Notes: generated by a model not told the origin, from the sequence alone. A DNA stretch of 64,000 bases from JACJWR01 sp964474045 (GCA_964474045.1 CAYYRC010000002.1:62001-126000), one strand, 5' to 3'; shown: positions 36,321 through 45,312, counted from the first letter of the stretch. A program made the numbers and translations.

Positions 36321-37154
36321 ATGTCCACCCGCCTCTACGGCGCCCCCGAGGGCGCCCTCCGCCGCGTCACCGTCAACGACCTAGCCGCCGCCAAGGCCGC
36401 CAGTGACCGGTGGCCGATGATCACCTCCTACGACGCGCTCACCGCTGGGCTGTTCGACGAGTCCGGGATCCCGGTCATGCTCGTGGGCGACTCCGCAGCG
36501 ATGGTGGTGTACGGGTACGACTCCACCATCCCCGTCACGGTTGACGACCTCATCCCCCTCACCCGGGCCGTGGTTCGCGGCACCCGGCGGGCGATGGTGG
36601 TGGCTGACCTGCCGTTCGGCTCCTACCAGGAGGGCCCCGCGCAGGCGCTGGCCACCGCCACCCGGTTCATGAAGGAGGCGGGCGCCCACGCGGTCAAGCT
36701 CGAGGGCGGGGCCCGCGTGCTGCCGCAGATCGAGGCGCTGGTGGCCGCCGGCATCCCCGTCATGGGCCACTTGGGTCTCACCCCGCAGTCGGTGCACGCC
36801 CTGGGCGGGTACAAGGTGCAGGGCCGCGGCGAGGCGGGTCAGATCCTCATGCAGGACGCCAAGAACCTGCAGGCCGCCGGTGCCTTCGCGGTAGTCCTGG
36901 AGGTCGTGCCGCACGACCTGGCCGACGCCGTCACGCGGTCTTTGGCAATCCCCACCATCGGGATCGGCGCCGGAGCCGCGACGGACGCCCAGGTGCTGGT
37001 GTGGCAGGACCTGGCGGGCCTCACGCCCGGCCGCCCGGCGAAGTTCGTCAAGCAGTACGCGGACCTGCGCAGCGTGCTGGGCGGGGCAGTGCAGCAGTGG
37101 GCCGAGGAGGTCGCGGCCGGGACGTACCCCGACGCCGACCACCAGTACAGCTAG
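36321..37154 (+). CDS. panB: 3-methyl-2-oxobutanoate hydroxymethyltransferase
   Basis: Makes ketopantoate from 2-oxoisovalerate and methylenetetrahydrofolate for pantothenate and CoA. The 277-residue protein has MITSYDALTAGLFDESG, VGDSAAMVVYGYDST with a metal-binding Asp, GSYQEGPAQAL, VKLEGGARV, and IPVMGHLGLTPQSVHALGGY. ATG 36321 is chosen for GGAGGA at about 36310-36315 and the family N-terminus. panC and panD are not in the window. Confidence 0.95.
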   Translation: MSTRLYGAPEGALRRVTVNDLAAAKAASDRWPMITSYDALTAGLFDESGIPVMLVGDSAAMVVYGYDSTIPVTVDDLIPLTRAVVRGTRRAMVVADLPFGSYQEGPAQALATATRFMKEAGAHAVKLEGGARVLPQIEALVAAGIPVMGHLGLTPQSVHALGGYKVQGRGEAGQILMQDAKNLQAAGAFAVVLEVVPHDLADAVTRSLAIPTIGIGAGAATDAQVLVWQDLAGLTPGRPAKFVKQYADLRSVLGGAVQQWAEEVAAGTYPDADHQYS

Positions 37155-37183
37155 CCCCGTCCCTTCGCTCCGCATGCATCGGT

Positions 37184-37216
37184 CCACGGCACCGTGGCAC
37201 CCTTGCCGAACCAAGG
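37184..37216 (+). promoter_or_regulatory. Two small dyads before arcC
   Basis: CCACGG-CA-CCGTGG at 37184-37197 and CCTTG-N6-CAAGG at 37201-37216, just ahead of GAAGAGGAGA and ATG 37235. They may be an operator, or small hairpins in the leader. Confidence 0.35.
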
Positions 37217-37234
37217 TCGAGAAGAGGAGATCGC

Positions 37235-38203
37235 ATGCGGGTAGTGGTGGCACTGGGGGGCAACGCGCTACAGAAGCGCGGCGAGCCGATGACCGTCGAG
37301 AACCAGCGCGACAACGTGCGCACCGCCTGTCGGGCGCTGAGCCCGGTGGCGATGGAGCACGAGCTGGTGATCTCGCACGGCAACGGGCCGCAAGTAGGCC
37401 TGCTGTCGCTGCAGGCCTCTAGCTACGACGAGGCCTCGACCTACCCGTTCGACGTCCTGGGCGCCCAGACCGAGGGCATGATCGGCTACTTCATCGAGCA
37501 GGAGCTGGGAAACTACCTGCCCGTCGAGAAGTCCATCGCCACGATCCTGACGATGACGTTGGTGGATGCCAACGACCCCGCCATGGCCGATCCCACCAAG
37601 TTCGTGGGGCCGGTGTACTCCGAGGCCGACGCCAAGCGGCTTGCGGCTGAGAAGGGCTGGACTGTCAAGCAGGACGGGGACATGTGGCGCCGCGTCGTGC
37701 CCTCGCCGGTGCCGGTGCGGATCTTCGAGATCAGGCCGATCAAGGCCCTTCTGGACCTGGGCGCGGTCGTGGTGTGCACCGGTGGCGGCGGCATCCCGAC
37801 GATGTACCTCCCAGAGGACACCGCCCTGGAAGGCCCTTGGGACTTCAACGAGAAGCACCTGGTGGGGGTGGAGGCCGTCATCGACAAGGACCGCTCGTCG
37901 GCGGTCCTCGCCCAGGACCTCGACGCCGACCTGCTGGTGATCGCGACCGACGCCGACGGCGTGTACCTGGACTGGGGCACCCCGGAGCAGAAGGCGATCT
38001 TCGAGATCTCCCCGGATGCCGTCGAGGCCTATGACTTCCCCGCCGGCTCGATGGGGCCCAAGGTCGAGGCGGCCGCCGAGTTCGCCCGCAACAACCCGGG
38101 CCGGGTGGCCGTGATCGGCGCCCTCGAGGATCTGCCGGCGATCATGGCAGGCGAGAAGGGCACACGGATCACCACCGACGCCGGCGAGACCACCTTCCAC
38201 TGA
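37235..38203 (+). CDS. arcC: Carbamate kinase
   Basis: Interconverts carbamoyl phosphate plus ADP and carbamate plus ATP. The 322-residue protein starts with VVVALGGNAL and carries ELVISHGNGPQVG, VVCTGGGGIP and VEAVIDKDRSSAVLA, all amino-acid-kinase-fold motifs specific to ArcC. No arcA, ornithine carbamoyltransferase or purine-degradation gene lies nearby, so the source of carbamoyl phosphate is unclear. It is 80 nt downstream of panB. Confidence 0.94.
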   Translation: MRVVVALGGNALQKRGEPMTVENQRDNVRTACRALSPVAMEHELVISHGNGPQVGLLSLQASSYDEASTYPFDVLGAQTEGMIGYFIEQELGNYLPVEKSIATILTMTLVDANDPAMADPTKFVGPVYSEADAKRLAAEKGWTVKQDGDMWRRVVPSPVPVRIFEIRPIKALLDLGAVVVCTGGGGIPTMYLPEDTALEGPWDFNEKHLVGVEAVIDKDRSSAVLAQDLDADLLVIATDADGVYLDWGTPEQKAIFEISPDAVEAYDFPAGSMGPKVEAAAEFARNNPGRVAVIGALEDLPAIMAGEKGTRITTDAGETTFH

Positions 38204-38300
38204 GCCAGTCGTCGCGCGCCCACTCCGGGCGACCCGCACGCCTTCCTCGCGGCCGGTCCTACGATGGAGGGACCGACACGGCGCGCGAGGAGGTGGCACC

Positions 38301-39284
38301 ATGGACGAACCCTCGCCGGACGCCTGGTGGACCCACCCGCCGACCGGGCCGGCCGTCGTCCTGCCACCTCCGCAGCGTCCGCACCCGGGCCCGCCTCCCG
38401 CGTCCCCGCCGGGACGCGCCGGGCGCCGCCGGGCCGCCCTGGGTGTAGCCGCCCTGGCGGTGGTCGCCGTCCTGGGCGCCGCAGCGCTGTCCACCGTGGG
38501 CGAACAGCCCAGACCCGGCGCCGGCGGCGTGCCCCCGCAGCAGCCGGCGCCCCGGACCACCGTCGCGGCCGGGCCATCGGCTGCGGACGAGACGGCGCCC
38601 GCGCCGCTGCAGCTCCCCGACCAGACGCCGGCGGCGCGCCGCGGCGACTTCCCGCCGGCGGGGGTTGAGGAGCAGCCGGGCAGGCTGCTGCCCCCCGTCG
38701 ATCCCGGGGTCTCGGGGACCTACGCGTTCATGAACGTGGCCCAGGACGGCCAGCCGGCCCGATTCTCGCCCTGCCGACCGCTCCACATCGTCGTCAACGT
38801 CGAGGACGCGCCACCGGGTGGCTACGACGCCGTGGTGCAGGCGGCAGCGGCAGTTGAGGCGGCGACTGGTCTGCGGCTGATCATCGACGGTGAGACCGAC
38901 GAGACCGTGGACCTGGAGCGCCGCCCCTTCCAGCCGGAGCGCTACGGCGACCGTTGGGCGCCCGTGCTCGTGGGTTGGCTGCCGGAGACCGGCGAACGGG
39001 TCGCCGGCCACGGCGGGCCATCGTCGGTCACCCTCCTCGGCACCGGGGCGGAGTACAACGTCAGCGGCGTCGTGAGCCTGGACTCGGCCGACGAGGCCAA
39101 TACCGACCCCAACATCATGCGGCTGGTGGCCATGCATGAGCTGTCCCACGTCGTGGGCCTGGGCCACAGCTCCGACCCCTCCGAGCTGATGGCACCCGTG
39201 CTGGACTGGCAGACCGGGTTCGGCCCCGGCGACCTGGCGGCGCTGGCCATCGCGGGGGCAGGGCCGTGCACGGAAGACGTCTAG
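38301..39284 (+). CDS. Membrane-anchored matrixin-type metalloprotease
   Basis: 327-residue protein with a Pro-rich cytoplasmic start, one membrane helix at about residues 45-64 after an Arg cluster, a Pro/Ala linker, and a C-terminal zinc-protease domain. The domain has HELSHVVGLGH (His279, Glu280, His283, His289), the metzincin/matrixin HExxHxxGxxH pattern, followed by SSDPSELMAP, whose Met fits the Met-turn. The active site should face outside the cell. Ribosome site GAGGAGG precedes ATG 38301. Substrate unknown. Confidence 0.82.
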   Translation: MDEPSPDAWWTHPPTGPAVVLPPPQRPHPGPPPASPPGRAGRRRAALGVAALAVVAVLGAAALSTVGEQPRPGAGGVPPQQPAPRTTVAAGPSAADETAPAPLQLPDQTPAARRGDFPPAGVEEQPGRLLPPVDPGVSGTYAFMNVAQDGQPARFSPCRPLHIVVNVEDAPPGGYDAVVQAAAAVEAATGLRLIIDGETDETVDLERRPFQPERYGDRWAPVLVGWLPETGERVAGHGGPSSVTLLGTGAEYNVSGVVSLDSADEANTDPNIMRLVAMHELSHVVGLGHSSDPSELMAPVLDWQTGFGPGDLAALAIAGAGPCTEDV

Positions 39285-39305
39285 CGCGGGGCGCCGCGGA
39301 CCGTC

Positions 39306-40034
39306 CTAGAGCCCGGTGATGGCGATCGACGAGTGGGTCCGGTAGCGACGGTTGATGGAAATCAGGTTGGCCGTCATGGCCTCCACCTGGCGGGCGTTGC
39401 GCAGCCGGCCGGCGTAGACGCCACGCATCCCCGGGATCACCCCGGCCAGTGCCCTGACCACGTCGGTGGCATCGCGGTCGTCGCCCAGCACCAGGACGTC
39501 CGAGGGCACCGAGAGCACCGCAGGGTCCGCCAGCAGCTTCGCCGACACGTGGTGGAAAGCCGCCACGACGCGCGAGTCCGACAGCACCTCGGCCGCCTCC
39601 TCCGCCGCCGAGCCGTCGGGCACCCCCAGGGCGTAGGCGCCGTGAGCGTCGAACCCCAGCGGGTTCACGCAATCGATGACGATGCGGCCGGCAAGGTCGG
39701 CCGCGAGTTCCATGAGCGTCTGGCGGTGATGGGCGTAGGGCACCGCGATGAGCACCGCGGCGGCGGCAGCAGCACACTCGGCGTTCCCGAGCCCGCGGAC
39801 ATCGCCGCCCGTCGCGGCCGCCACCTCCTGGGCTGCAGCGGCGGCCCGCGAAGGGTCGCGGGAGCCGATCACCACCGGCAGCCCGGCCGCCGCCCAGCGG
39901 AAGGCGAGGCCCCTGCCCTGCTCCCCGGTTCCGCCCACGACCCCAACCGTGAGCCCGGAGACGTCCGGCAGCCACCACGGGTCCGGTGCCGGAGCCGCGC
40001 CGGCCGCCGGCGCGTCACTCGGCTGGCTTGGCAC
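39306..40034 (-). CDS. npdG: F420H2:NADP+ oxidoreductase
   Basis: 242-residue Rossmann enzyme that exchanges hydride between NADPH and coenzyme F420. Motifs: GVVGGTGEQGRGLA (NADP site), VVIGSRDPSRA, VLIAVPYAHHRQTL, VIDCVNPLGF and AFHHVSAKLLADP with FNG/NPDR family spacing, then RNARQVEAMTANLISINRRY. Its presence implies that the organism makes F420. It overlaps the upstream small gene by 20 nt. Confidence 0.88.
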   Translation of the reverse strand: MPSQPSDAPAAGAAPAPDPWWLPDVSGLTVGVVGGTGEQGRGLAFRWAAAGLPVVIGSRDPSRAAAAAQEVAAATGGDVRGLGNAECAAAAAAVLIAVPYAHHRQTLMELAADLAGRIVIDCVNPLGFDAHGAYALGVPDGSAAEEAAEVLSDSRVVAAFHHVSAKLLADPAVLSVPSDVLVLGDDRDATDVVRALAGVIPGMRGVYAGRLRNARQVEAMTANLISINRRYRTHSSIAITGL

Positions 40035-40236
40035 CGTTCCACTCGTCGTCGTCGGCCTGCCACTCCTCGTTGCGCTTGCGGGCGATCTGCAGGGCGTGTG
40101 CCGCTTCGTCCTCGGTGTCGTAGGGCCCCATCCGGTCCTGACCCGGGTCCTGTGTGACCTTCCCGGTCAACAGGTTGTAGTACCACTTGGGCTGCGGGTG
40201 CAACAACGAGTCTTCGATCGATCGCTCGTCTGTCAT
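40015..40236 (-). CDS. Small conserved actinobacterial protein (SPOR-like)
   Basis: 73-residue acidic protein (PKWYYNLLTGKVTQDPGQ, RMGPYDTEDEAAHALQIA, NEEWQADDDEW). The pattern of aromatic residues and 'GPY..EAA..AL' resembles a minimal SPOR-like fold seen in small actinobacterial proteins, often found near map. Function unknown. GAGGAGG lies ahead of ATG 40236, and the 3' end overlaps npdG by 20 nt. Confidence 0.7.
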   Translation of the reverse strand: MTDERSIEDSLLHPQPKWYYNLLTGKVTQDPGQDRMGPYDTEDEAAHALQIARKRNEEWQADDDEWNGAKPAE

Positions 40237-40272
40237 GGCCAGTCCTCCTCGGCGGTGCGCGGGCAAGCCACC

Positions 40273-40278
40273 ACCCTA
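40273..40278 (-). promoter_or_regulatory. -10 box TAGGGT of the small gene/npdG operon
   Basis: TAGGGT on the minus strand, leaving a leader of about 30 nt that contains GAGGAGG. Confidence 0.5.
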
Positions 40279-40295
40279 GCGCTGGGGGCGGCACC

Positions 40296-40301
40296 TACAC
40301 T
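40296..40301 (+). promoter_or_regulatory. -10 box TACACT of map
   Basis: TACACT, 7-nt spacer, then ATG 40309; leaderless. Confidence 0.6.
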
Positions 40302-40308
40302 TGCGGCC

Positions 40309-41172
40309 ATGCCGCCCTCGCCGCCCTTGACCCCGGGGAAGATCGGCCCCCGCCGAGCAGTCCCCGCCACCATCGAGCGACCGGAATACGTCGACCGGCC
40401 GATGCCGACGCGCTCCGGGGAGCCCGATGTCAAGAGCTCCGAGGCCCTCGCCGCGATGCGCGTGGCCGGGCGGATCGCCGCCGACGCGCTGGCGACTGCG
40501 GGCCGAGCCGTGGCGCCCGGCGTCACCACCGACGAGCTCGACCGCATCGGCCACGAGTACCTGCTCGACCACGGCGCCTACCCGTCGACGCTCGGCTACC
40601 GCGGCTACCCCAAGTCGATGTGCACCTCGCTCAACGAGGTCATCTGCCACGGGATCCCCGACTCCACGGTGATCCAGGACGGCGACATCGTCAACATCGA
40701 CATCACGGCCTTCATCGGCGGCTACCACGGCGACACCAACGCGACCTTCCTGGCCGGGGAGGTGGACGAGGAGTCGCGCCTGCTGGTCGAGCGCACCGCA
40801 GAGGCGCTGCGCCGGTCGATCAAGGCCGTGGCCCCGGGGCGGCAACTCAATGTGGTGGGCCGGGTGATCGAGTCGTACGCCCGCCGCTTCGGGTACGGGG
40901 TGGTGCGTGATTTCACCGGCCACGGCATCGGCCGGGACTTCCACTCCGGCCTCATCGTCCCCCACTACGACGACGCGAACCTCGACGTGACGCTGCAAAG
41001 CGGCATGACGTTCACGATTGAGCCTATGCTCACCCTTGGGACGATCGAGTACGAGATCTGGGACGACGACTGGACTGTGGTCACCCGCGACCGCAAGCGC
41101 TCAGCCCAGTTCGAGCACACGATCGCGGTCACCGACTCGGGGGCCGAGATTCTGACCCTGCCAAGCAGCTAG
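40309..41172 (+). CDS. map: Methionine aminopeptidase type I
   Basis: Removes the initiator Met from nascent proteins. The 287-residue protein has the actinobacterial N-terminal extension (PPLTPGKIGPRRAVPATIERP), then the pita-bread metal ligands: DGDIVNIDITAFIGGYHGDTNATF (two Asp), the ligand His in FTGHGIGRDFH, TIEPMLT (Glu), and QFEHTIAVTD (Glu). The promoter is leaderless and the gene is divergent from the npdG operon. Confidence 0.95.
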   Translation: MPPSPPLTPGKIGPRRAVPATIERPEYVDRPMPTRSGEPDVKSSEALAAMRVAGRIAADALATAGRAVAPGVTTDELDRIGHEYLLDHGAYPSTLGYRGYPKSMCTSLNEVICHGIPDSTVIQDGDIVNIDITAFIGGYHGDTNATFLAGEVDEESRLLVERTAEALRRSIKAVAPGRQLNVVGRVIESYARRFGYGVVRDFTGHGIGRDFHSGLIVPHYDDANLDVTLQSGMTFTIEPMLTLGTIEYEIWDDDWTVVTRDRKRSAQFEHTIAVTDSGAEILTLPSS

Positions 41173-41202
41173 ACCACCGCCCGCAGCGAGGAGAGCATCA
41201 CC

Positions 41203-41985
41203 ATGCCAGTCAAGCCCGACACCGTGACCGTCTGGCCGGCCGACGTCACCACCCTGGCCATCGACGTGGGCGGCACCGGCCTGAAGGGATCCGTCCTGGA
41301 CGCCAACGGCACGATGATCACCGACCGCGTGCGCATCCCTACGCCCTACCCCTGCTCGCCGGAGACCCTGGTCGAGAACCTCAAGGCGCTCACCAAGGGC
41401 CTGCCGGAGTACAACCGCGTGTCCGTGGGCTTCCCCGGCCTGGTGCGCCACGGCCGCGTCTGGCACATCCCGGCGTTCTCACGCCTGGTCTACGGCGGCC
41501 CGGAGGACCCGGCCATGGCCGAGAAGTGGTACGGCTTCGACCTCTCGCACGCCCTGGCCGAGGCCTTCGGCGTTCCGGTCAAGGTGGCCAACGACGCCGA
41601 CGTCCAAGGCGCCGCGGTCGTCAAGGGCGAGGGCTTCGAGTTCGTGATGACCCTCGGTACCGGCGTCGGCACCTCAGTCTTCAGCAACGGCCGCCTGCTG
41701 CCGCACATGGAGCTCTCGCACGCGCCTTTCCGCCACGGCGAGACCTTCGACAAGCAGCTCGGCAACGATGCCCGCAAGACGATCGGGAACAAGCGCTGGC
41801 GCAAGCGCGTGGCAGCCGGCATCCAGGCGTTCGACGACTTCCTCTTCTTCGACCACATCTACATCGGCGGCGGCAACGCCAAGCACTACCCCGCCGCCAA
41901 GCTGCCGGCGAAGGCGACGATCGTTCCCAACACCGCCGGCATCTTGGGCGGCATCAAGATCTGGGAGATGGACTACGAGTCCTGA
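41203..41985 (+). CDS. ppgK: Polyphosphate glucokinase
   Basis: Phosphorylates glucose using polyphosphate (and often ATP). The 260-residue ROK-family protein has TLAIDVGGTGLKGSVLD (phosphate-binding loop), VGFPGLVRHGRV, VANDADVQGAAVV with the catalytic Asp, and MTLGTGVGTSVFSNGRLLPHMELSH. Lys/Arg-rich NKRWRKRV suits polyanion binding. GAGGAGAG precedes ATG 41203. Confidence 0.92.
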   Translation: MPVKPDTVTVWPADVTTLAIDVGGTGLKGSVLDANGTMITDRVRIPTPYPCSPETLVENLKALTKGLPEYNRVSVGFPGLVRHGRVWHIPAFSRLVYGGPEDPAMAEKWYGFDLSHALAEAFGVPVKVANDADVQGAAVVKGEGFEFVMTLGTGVGTSVFSNGRLLPHMELSHAPFRHGETFDKQLGNDARKTIGNKRWRKRVAAGIQAFDDFLFFDHIYIGGGNAKHYPAAKLPAKATIVPNTAGILGGIKIWEMDYES

Positions 41986-41993
41986 TCGGTCCA

Positions 41994-42503
41994 GTGGAAG
42001 ACGAGACAAAGTGGCTGACGCCACAGGAGCAGAGCGACTGGCGCGCCTGGGTGGCGGTCTCGCAGATGCTGCCGGAGGCACTTGACCGAGACCTCCGAGC
42101 TCACTTCGAGATCGGCTTGGGAGAGTACGAGATCCTGGTGCAACTGTCCGAGTCGCCTGAGGGCCGCGTCCGGATGGCCGACCTGGCGCACGCGACGTTC
42201 GCGTCCCGCAGCAAGCTGACCCACCAGATCACCCGCATGGAGCGCTCCGGCTGGGTGACGCGAATGCGTTGCGAGACCGACCACCGCGGCCAGTTCGCCG
42301 TCATCACCGATACCGGCTGGGACCTCATCCGCGCGGCCGCGCCCATCCACGTCGCCAGCGTGCGCGAGCACCTGGTCGATGTGCTGGGCGCCGACTTCGC
42401 ACTGCTGGGGGACCTCTGCGCGCGCGTGGCCGAGCCGCTCCTGGCGGCCGGCAACACGATCAGCGCCCCGCTGCTGGCAAGTTCGCGCCCGACGGCGGTG
42501 TAG
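41994..42503 (+). CDS. MarR-family regulator
   Basis: 169-residue winged-helix regulator beginning at GTG 41994, 8 nt after ppgK. The DNA-binding part reads EILVQLSESPEGRVRMADLA, SRSKLTHQITRMERSGWVTR and DHRGQFAVITDTGWDLI (wing with Asp-x-Arg). The N-terminal segment WVAVSQMLPEALDRDLR is the dimer helix. The ligand is unknown; likely targets are this operon or the following membrane protein gene. Confidence 0.85.
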   Translation: MEDETKWLTPQEQSDWRAWVAVSQMLPEALDRDLRAHFEIGLGEYEILVQLSESPEGRVRMADLAHATFASRSKLTHQITRMERSGWVTRMRCETDHRGQFAVITDTGWDLIRAAAPIHVASVREHLVDVLGADFALLGDLCARVAEPLLAAGNTISAPLLASSRPTAV

Positions 42504-42507
42504 CGGC

Positions 42508-43710
42508 GTGCGCCGCCCGGTGTCCGACGACTTTCCTCCGCTCACAGTCGCCTCGGCCCTGACCCCGATCAGGGCGGTCGGGTCGTTCGTGATGACGTGC
42601 CCGCCCTGGCTGCTGGGGACGCTGGCGGTGGTCGTGGCGGTGCTGCGCAACGGCATCCACCTCGATATCGGCTCGATCGACTACGTCGCAGGCGCCCAGG
42701 AGCTGCCGCGGCCGCTCAACTGGTTCTCGTCGTCCTGGGGGCCGCTGCTGTTCGGTCGGGTGACGCATCTGGACCACTCGGTCTGGACCTGGAACGCCGG
42801 CTACATCGCGGCCACCCTGGCGGCCATGGTCGCCGCGGCGATCATCGTGCTGCGCAGGCCGACGCCGCGGCACCGGGTGGCGCTCATCCTGCTGGCCTGC
42901 AGCCCGCTGCCCGCGGTGATGCTCTACGGCATCGGGCGCTACGACCTGTTCCTCATCACCGGCAGCGCGCTCGTGGCCCTCGGTCGGCGCTGGTGGCTGG
43001 TGGTGCTCGGCGCGCTGATCGCCTGCAGCTCCAACCCGGAGCAGTCCATCGTGGCGGCCGCCTGCCTGCTGCTGGTGAGCATGGCGCCGCGGTTTCGCGC
43101 CAAGCGCCGCGACGCCCTGATCTTCGGCGGCATCGCGATCCTCAACTGGGCAGCAGTGTCGGTGTGGTACGCGGCCAACGATGTGGACGGTTCGCGGGCG
43201 CTGCTGTTCCCGGTGTGGGTGGCCAAGAGCCTCCAGGGCTTCGCGGAGGCGTTCCCGCTCAGCCCGTACTCCTGGTTCGGGGCGCTGTGGCTGGTGGTTC
43301 TCTTCGTGGTCGGCTCGCTGCACGGGCCTTCGCGCTGGTGGGTGGTTGCCGGCCTGTTCGCCCTGCCGGGGCTGTTCACGGTGCTCACGCTGGATGGCAC
43401 CCGGGTGTTCGTATGCGTGGTCACCGCAGCGGCCCTGTTCGTCGTGCACGAGCAGCTGCACACCATCCGGCACGGCGAGGTGGCCGATGTGCTGCCAGAT
43501 CCCGTGCGGTCCGGCCCCGACCCGGGCAACATCGCCGCGTTCGCCGGCATCGTGACCGTGGCGGTGCTGCTGCTGCCCAGCGTCTACTACTACGGCTTCA
43601 ACGGCTACATCGGCGTCCCCTGGGACATCCTGCGTGGGCCGCTCGACGCCGCCACCAAGTCGTGGGAGGGCTGGATGCAACCGATCATGGACCGGTTCAA
43701 CGCTGGCTGA
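42508..43710 (+). CDS. Polytopic membrane protein, unknown
   Basis: 400-residue protein with about nine to ten hydrophobic helices. A long first extracytoplasmic loop (GSIDYVAGAQELPRPLNWFSS) carries an Asp pair-like region, which is reminiscent of GT-C-type membrane glycosyltransferases, but I see no diagnostic motif. GTG 42508 follows the marR stop by 4 nt; GTG 42520 is an alternative start. The C-terminus is probably periplasmic. Confidence 0.7.
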   Translation: MRRPVSDDFPPLTVASALTPIRAVGSFVMTCPPWLLGTLAVVVAVLRNGIHLDIGSIDYVAGAQELPRPLNWFSSSWGPLLFGRVTHLDHSVWTWNAGYIAATLAAMVAAAIIVLRRPTPRHRVALILLACSPLPAVMLYGIGRYDLFLITGSALVALGRRWWLVVLGALIACSSNPEQSIVAAACLLLVSMAPRFRAKRRDALIFGGIAILNWAAVSVWYAANDVDGSRALLFPVWVAKSLQGFAEAFPLSPYSWFGALWLVVLFVVGSLHGPSRWWVVAGLFALPGLFTVLTLDGTRVFVCVVTAAALFVVHEQLHTIRHGEVADVLPDPVRSGPDPGNIAAFAGIVTVAVLLLPSVYYYGFNGYIGVPWDILRGPLDAATKSWEGWMQPIMDRFNAG

Positions 43711-43728
43711 GGGCCTTGCCTGGAGCCG

Positions 43729-44271
43729 TCAGCGGCTGTCCCTCTTGGCCTGCCGCCGGGCGCCCTTGGCGCGGGTACCAGCACGTCGGGCCTGCTTGGA
43801 CGGTGAGCGCAGCGACTGGTCGTTGAGCGGCTTGCCGTTGTCCACGCCTCGGCCCTTGCCGGCCGCAGCGGACTCCCCGGCGAGTTCGGCGGCATCATCG
43901 GCCATCGGCGGCCGCTGGCCCTTCTTGGCTGCCCGGGCCGCCGCCAGCCGCTGCTCGCGCAGATCGTCGGCGCTGCGCTGGGCGAGCACCGCCAGCCGGG
44001 CGCTGACTGCGGCGAGCGCCTCCTCGAAGACCTCTGCCTTGCCCTTGGCACGCGTGTTCTTGGGCCGGGCCGCACCTCGCCCGCCATGCTTGGAGACACG
44101 CTTGGCGGCCTGCCGCCGGTACTTGCCGACGTACTTGTTGCGGGCCCGGCGGATCCGCGCGTGCAACTCCACCACCTGATCCTCGTCCAGCTGGTCAAGT
44201 GCCTCCGGGAAGGTCTGCTGGATCAGCAGCCGCTCGCTGTCGTTCAGCAGTGCCAGTTGACTCTTCTTCAC
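43729..44271 (-). CDS. Conserved actinobacterial basic protein, unknown
   Basis: 180-residue protein, strongly basic (many Lys/Arg in RARNKYVGKYRRQAAKRVSK and the tail KQARRAGTRAKGARRQAKR), with an N-terminal helical segment LALLNDSERLLIQQTFPEAL. The composition suggests nucleic-acid binding. GTG 44271 is preceded by AGGAGGAGG. It lies just downstream of rnpB on the same strand, 29 nt away, so it may share its transcription. Confidence 0.7.
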   Translation of the reverse strand: MKKSQLALLNDSERLLIQQTFPEALDQLDEDQVVELHARIRRARNKYVGKYRRQAAKRVSKHGGRGAARPKNTRAKGKAEVFEEALAAVSARLAVLAQRSADDLREQRLAAARAAKKGQRPPMADDAAELAGESAAAGKGRGVDNGKPLNDQSLRSPSKQARRAGTRAKGARRQAKRDSR

Positions 44272-44300
44272 GATGTTCCTCCTCCTGAGTTCGGCCAAGT

Positions 44301-44669
44301 GACAAGCCGGCCTGTAAGCCGGATTCTGTCCCGCTTGCGCGGGGGCGACCATCCATCTGCGACCGCCGTCGCCGACGGCCTGTTGCGACCTACCCGCAGA
44401 CATCGGACGGGCCGTCCGTCTGCGCAGGCCGACTGCCGCCGGCCCTCTTGATCTTGCACCGAGTGGGGTTTGCCGAGCCGCCGCAGTCACCTGTGGCGCT
44501 GGTGGTCTCTTACACCGCCGTTTCACCCTTACCCCGCAGCAGCGGGGCGGTCTGTTTTCTGTGGCACTTTCCCGCGGGTCACCCCGGGTGGGCGTTACCC
44601 ACCACTCTGCCCTGTGGTGTCCGGACTTTCCTCGGGCGCGTGCGCCCGCGGCCGCCCGGCCGACTTGTC
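44301..44669 (-). ncRNA. rnpB: RNase P RNA, class A
   Basis: Catalytic RNA that trims 5' leaders of pre-tRNAs. Reading the minus strand, the 5' GACAAGTCGGCC pairs with the 3' GGCCGGCTTGTC as helix P1. The conserved GAGGAAAGTCCGG lies near the 5' end (44621-44633) and ACAGAATCCGGCTTAC near the 3' end, with the GGTAAGGGTGAAA-type core between. The length of about 369 nt fits actinobacterial type A. The 5' end touches the stop codon of the upstream phosphatase gene. Confidence 0.96.
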
Positions 44670-45312
44670 AGGCCCTAAGGATACCGGTCGGCGGCACCAC
44701 CGCGTCCAGGCAGGAACCGCCATCGGCCCAGCGGCGCAGGACGACCGCCACCCCGGGTGGAAGGGCGATGGCGCGCGCCGCCGGCAGCCCGTAGCCGAGG
44801 GCTGCCATGAGGATCGCCAGGATCGTGCCCTCATGGCAGACCAGCACGGTGGTGGCGCCTTCGCCGCAGGCGTCCAGCAGCGGAGCGACCCGGCGCACGA
44901 CCGCTGCCAGCGGCTCACCGCCGCCGGGCGGCGCGAAGGACGCGTCGCTCCACCACGAGGCGGCGATGGCGCCTGCCAGCACGCCGGCGCCGATGCCTTC
45001 CCACTCCCCCAAGTCGGCCTCCGCGAGCCTGGCGTCCGTGATCGCGCCTGGCCAACCCATCGCCGCCGCCGTCTGCCGCGCCCGGAGCGCCGGGGAGCAT
45101 CGCACCTGGACGTCGTCGCCGAACTGGCGCAGCCGCCGAAGCGCGGCCGCCGCGAGGCGTGCCTCGTCATGGGCCTCAGCCGTGATCGGCGGATCGGCCG
45201 CCCCGCTGCCGCCGCCGTTGAGGTACCTGCCGGTAGCCCGGGTGGCCCCGTGCCGGATCGCGACAATCCGCGCCCCGGGTCCCAGGTCGGGCCGGACATC
45301 GCTCCCGATCAC
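44668..45312 (-). CDS. Histidine phosphatase family protein (alpha-ribazole phosphatase-like)
   Basis: 214-residue phosphoglycerate-mutase-fold enzyme. The catalytic His is in VAIRHGATRATGRYLNGGG, the second Arg in CSPALRARQTA, the acid in DLGEWEG, and the second His in VLVCHEGTIL. In M. tuberculosis this domain is fused behind RNase HI (Rv2228c); here it is a separate gene starting at GTG 45312 with a GTGA overlap. Alpha-ribazole phosphatase would fit with cobT/cobS, but substrate is inferred. Confidence 0.85.
   Translation of the reverse strand: MIGSDVRPDLGPGARIVAIRHGATRATGRYLNGGGSGAADPPITAEAHDEARLAAAALRRLRQFGDDVQVRCSPALRARQTAAAMGWPGAITDARLAEADLGEWEGIGAGVLAGAIAASWWSDASFAPPGGGEPLAAVVRRVAPLLDACGEGATTVLVCHEGTILAILMAALGYGLPAARAIALPPGVAVVLRRWADGGSCLDAVVPPTGILRA
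44678..44683 (-). promoter_or_regulatory. -10 box TATCCT of rnpB
   Basis: TATCCT on the minus strand, 8 nt before the predicted RNA 5' end. It lies inside the 3' end of the phosphatase coding sequence. Confidence 0.6.

Noticed and set aside
44448..44678. Short plus-strand open frames over 44.3-44.7 kb
   Set aside because: They are antisense to the conserved RNase P RNA.
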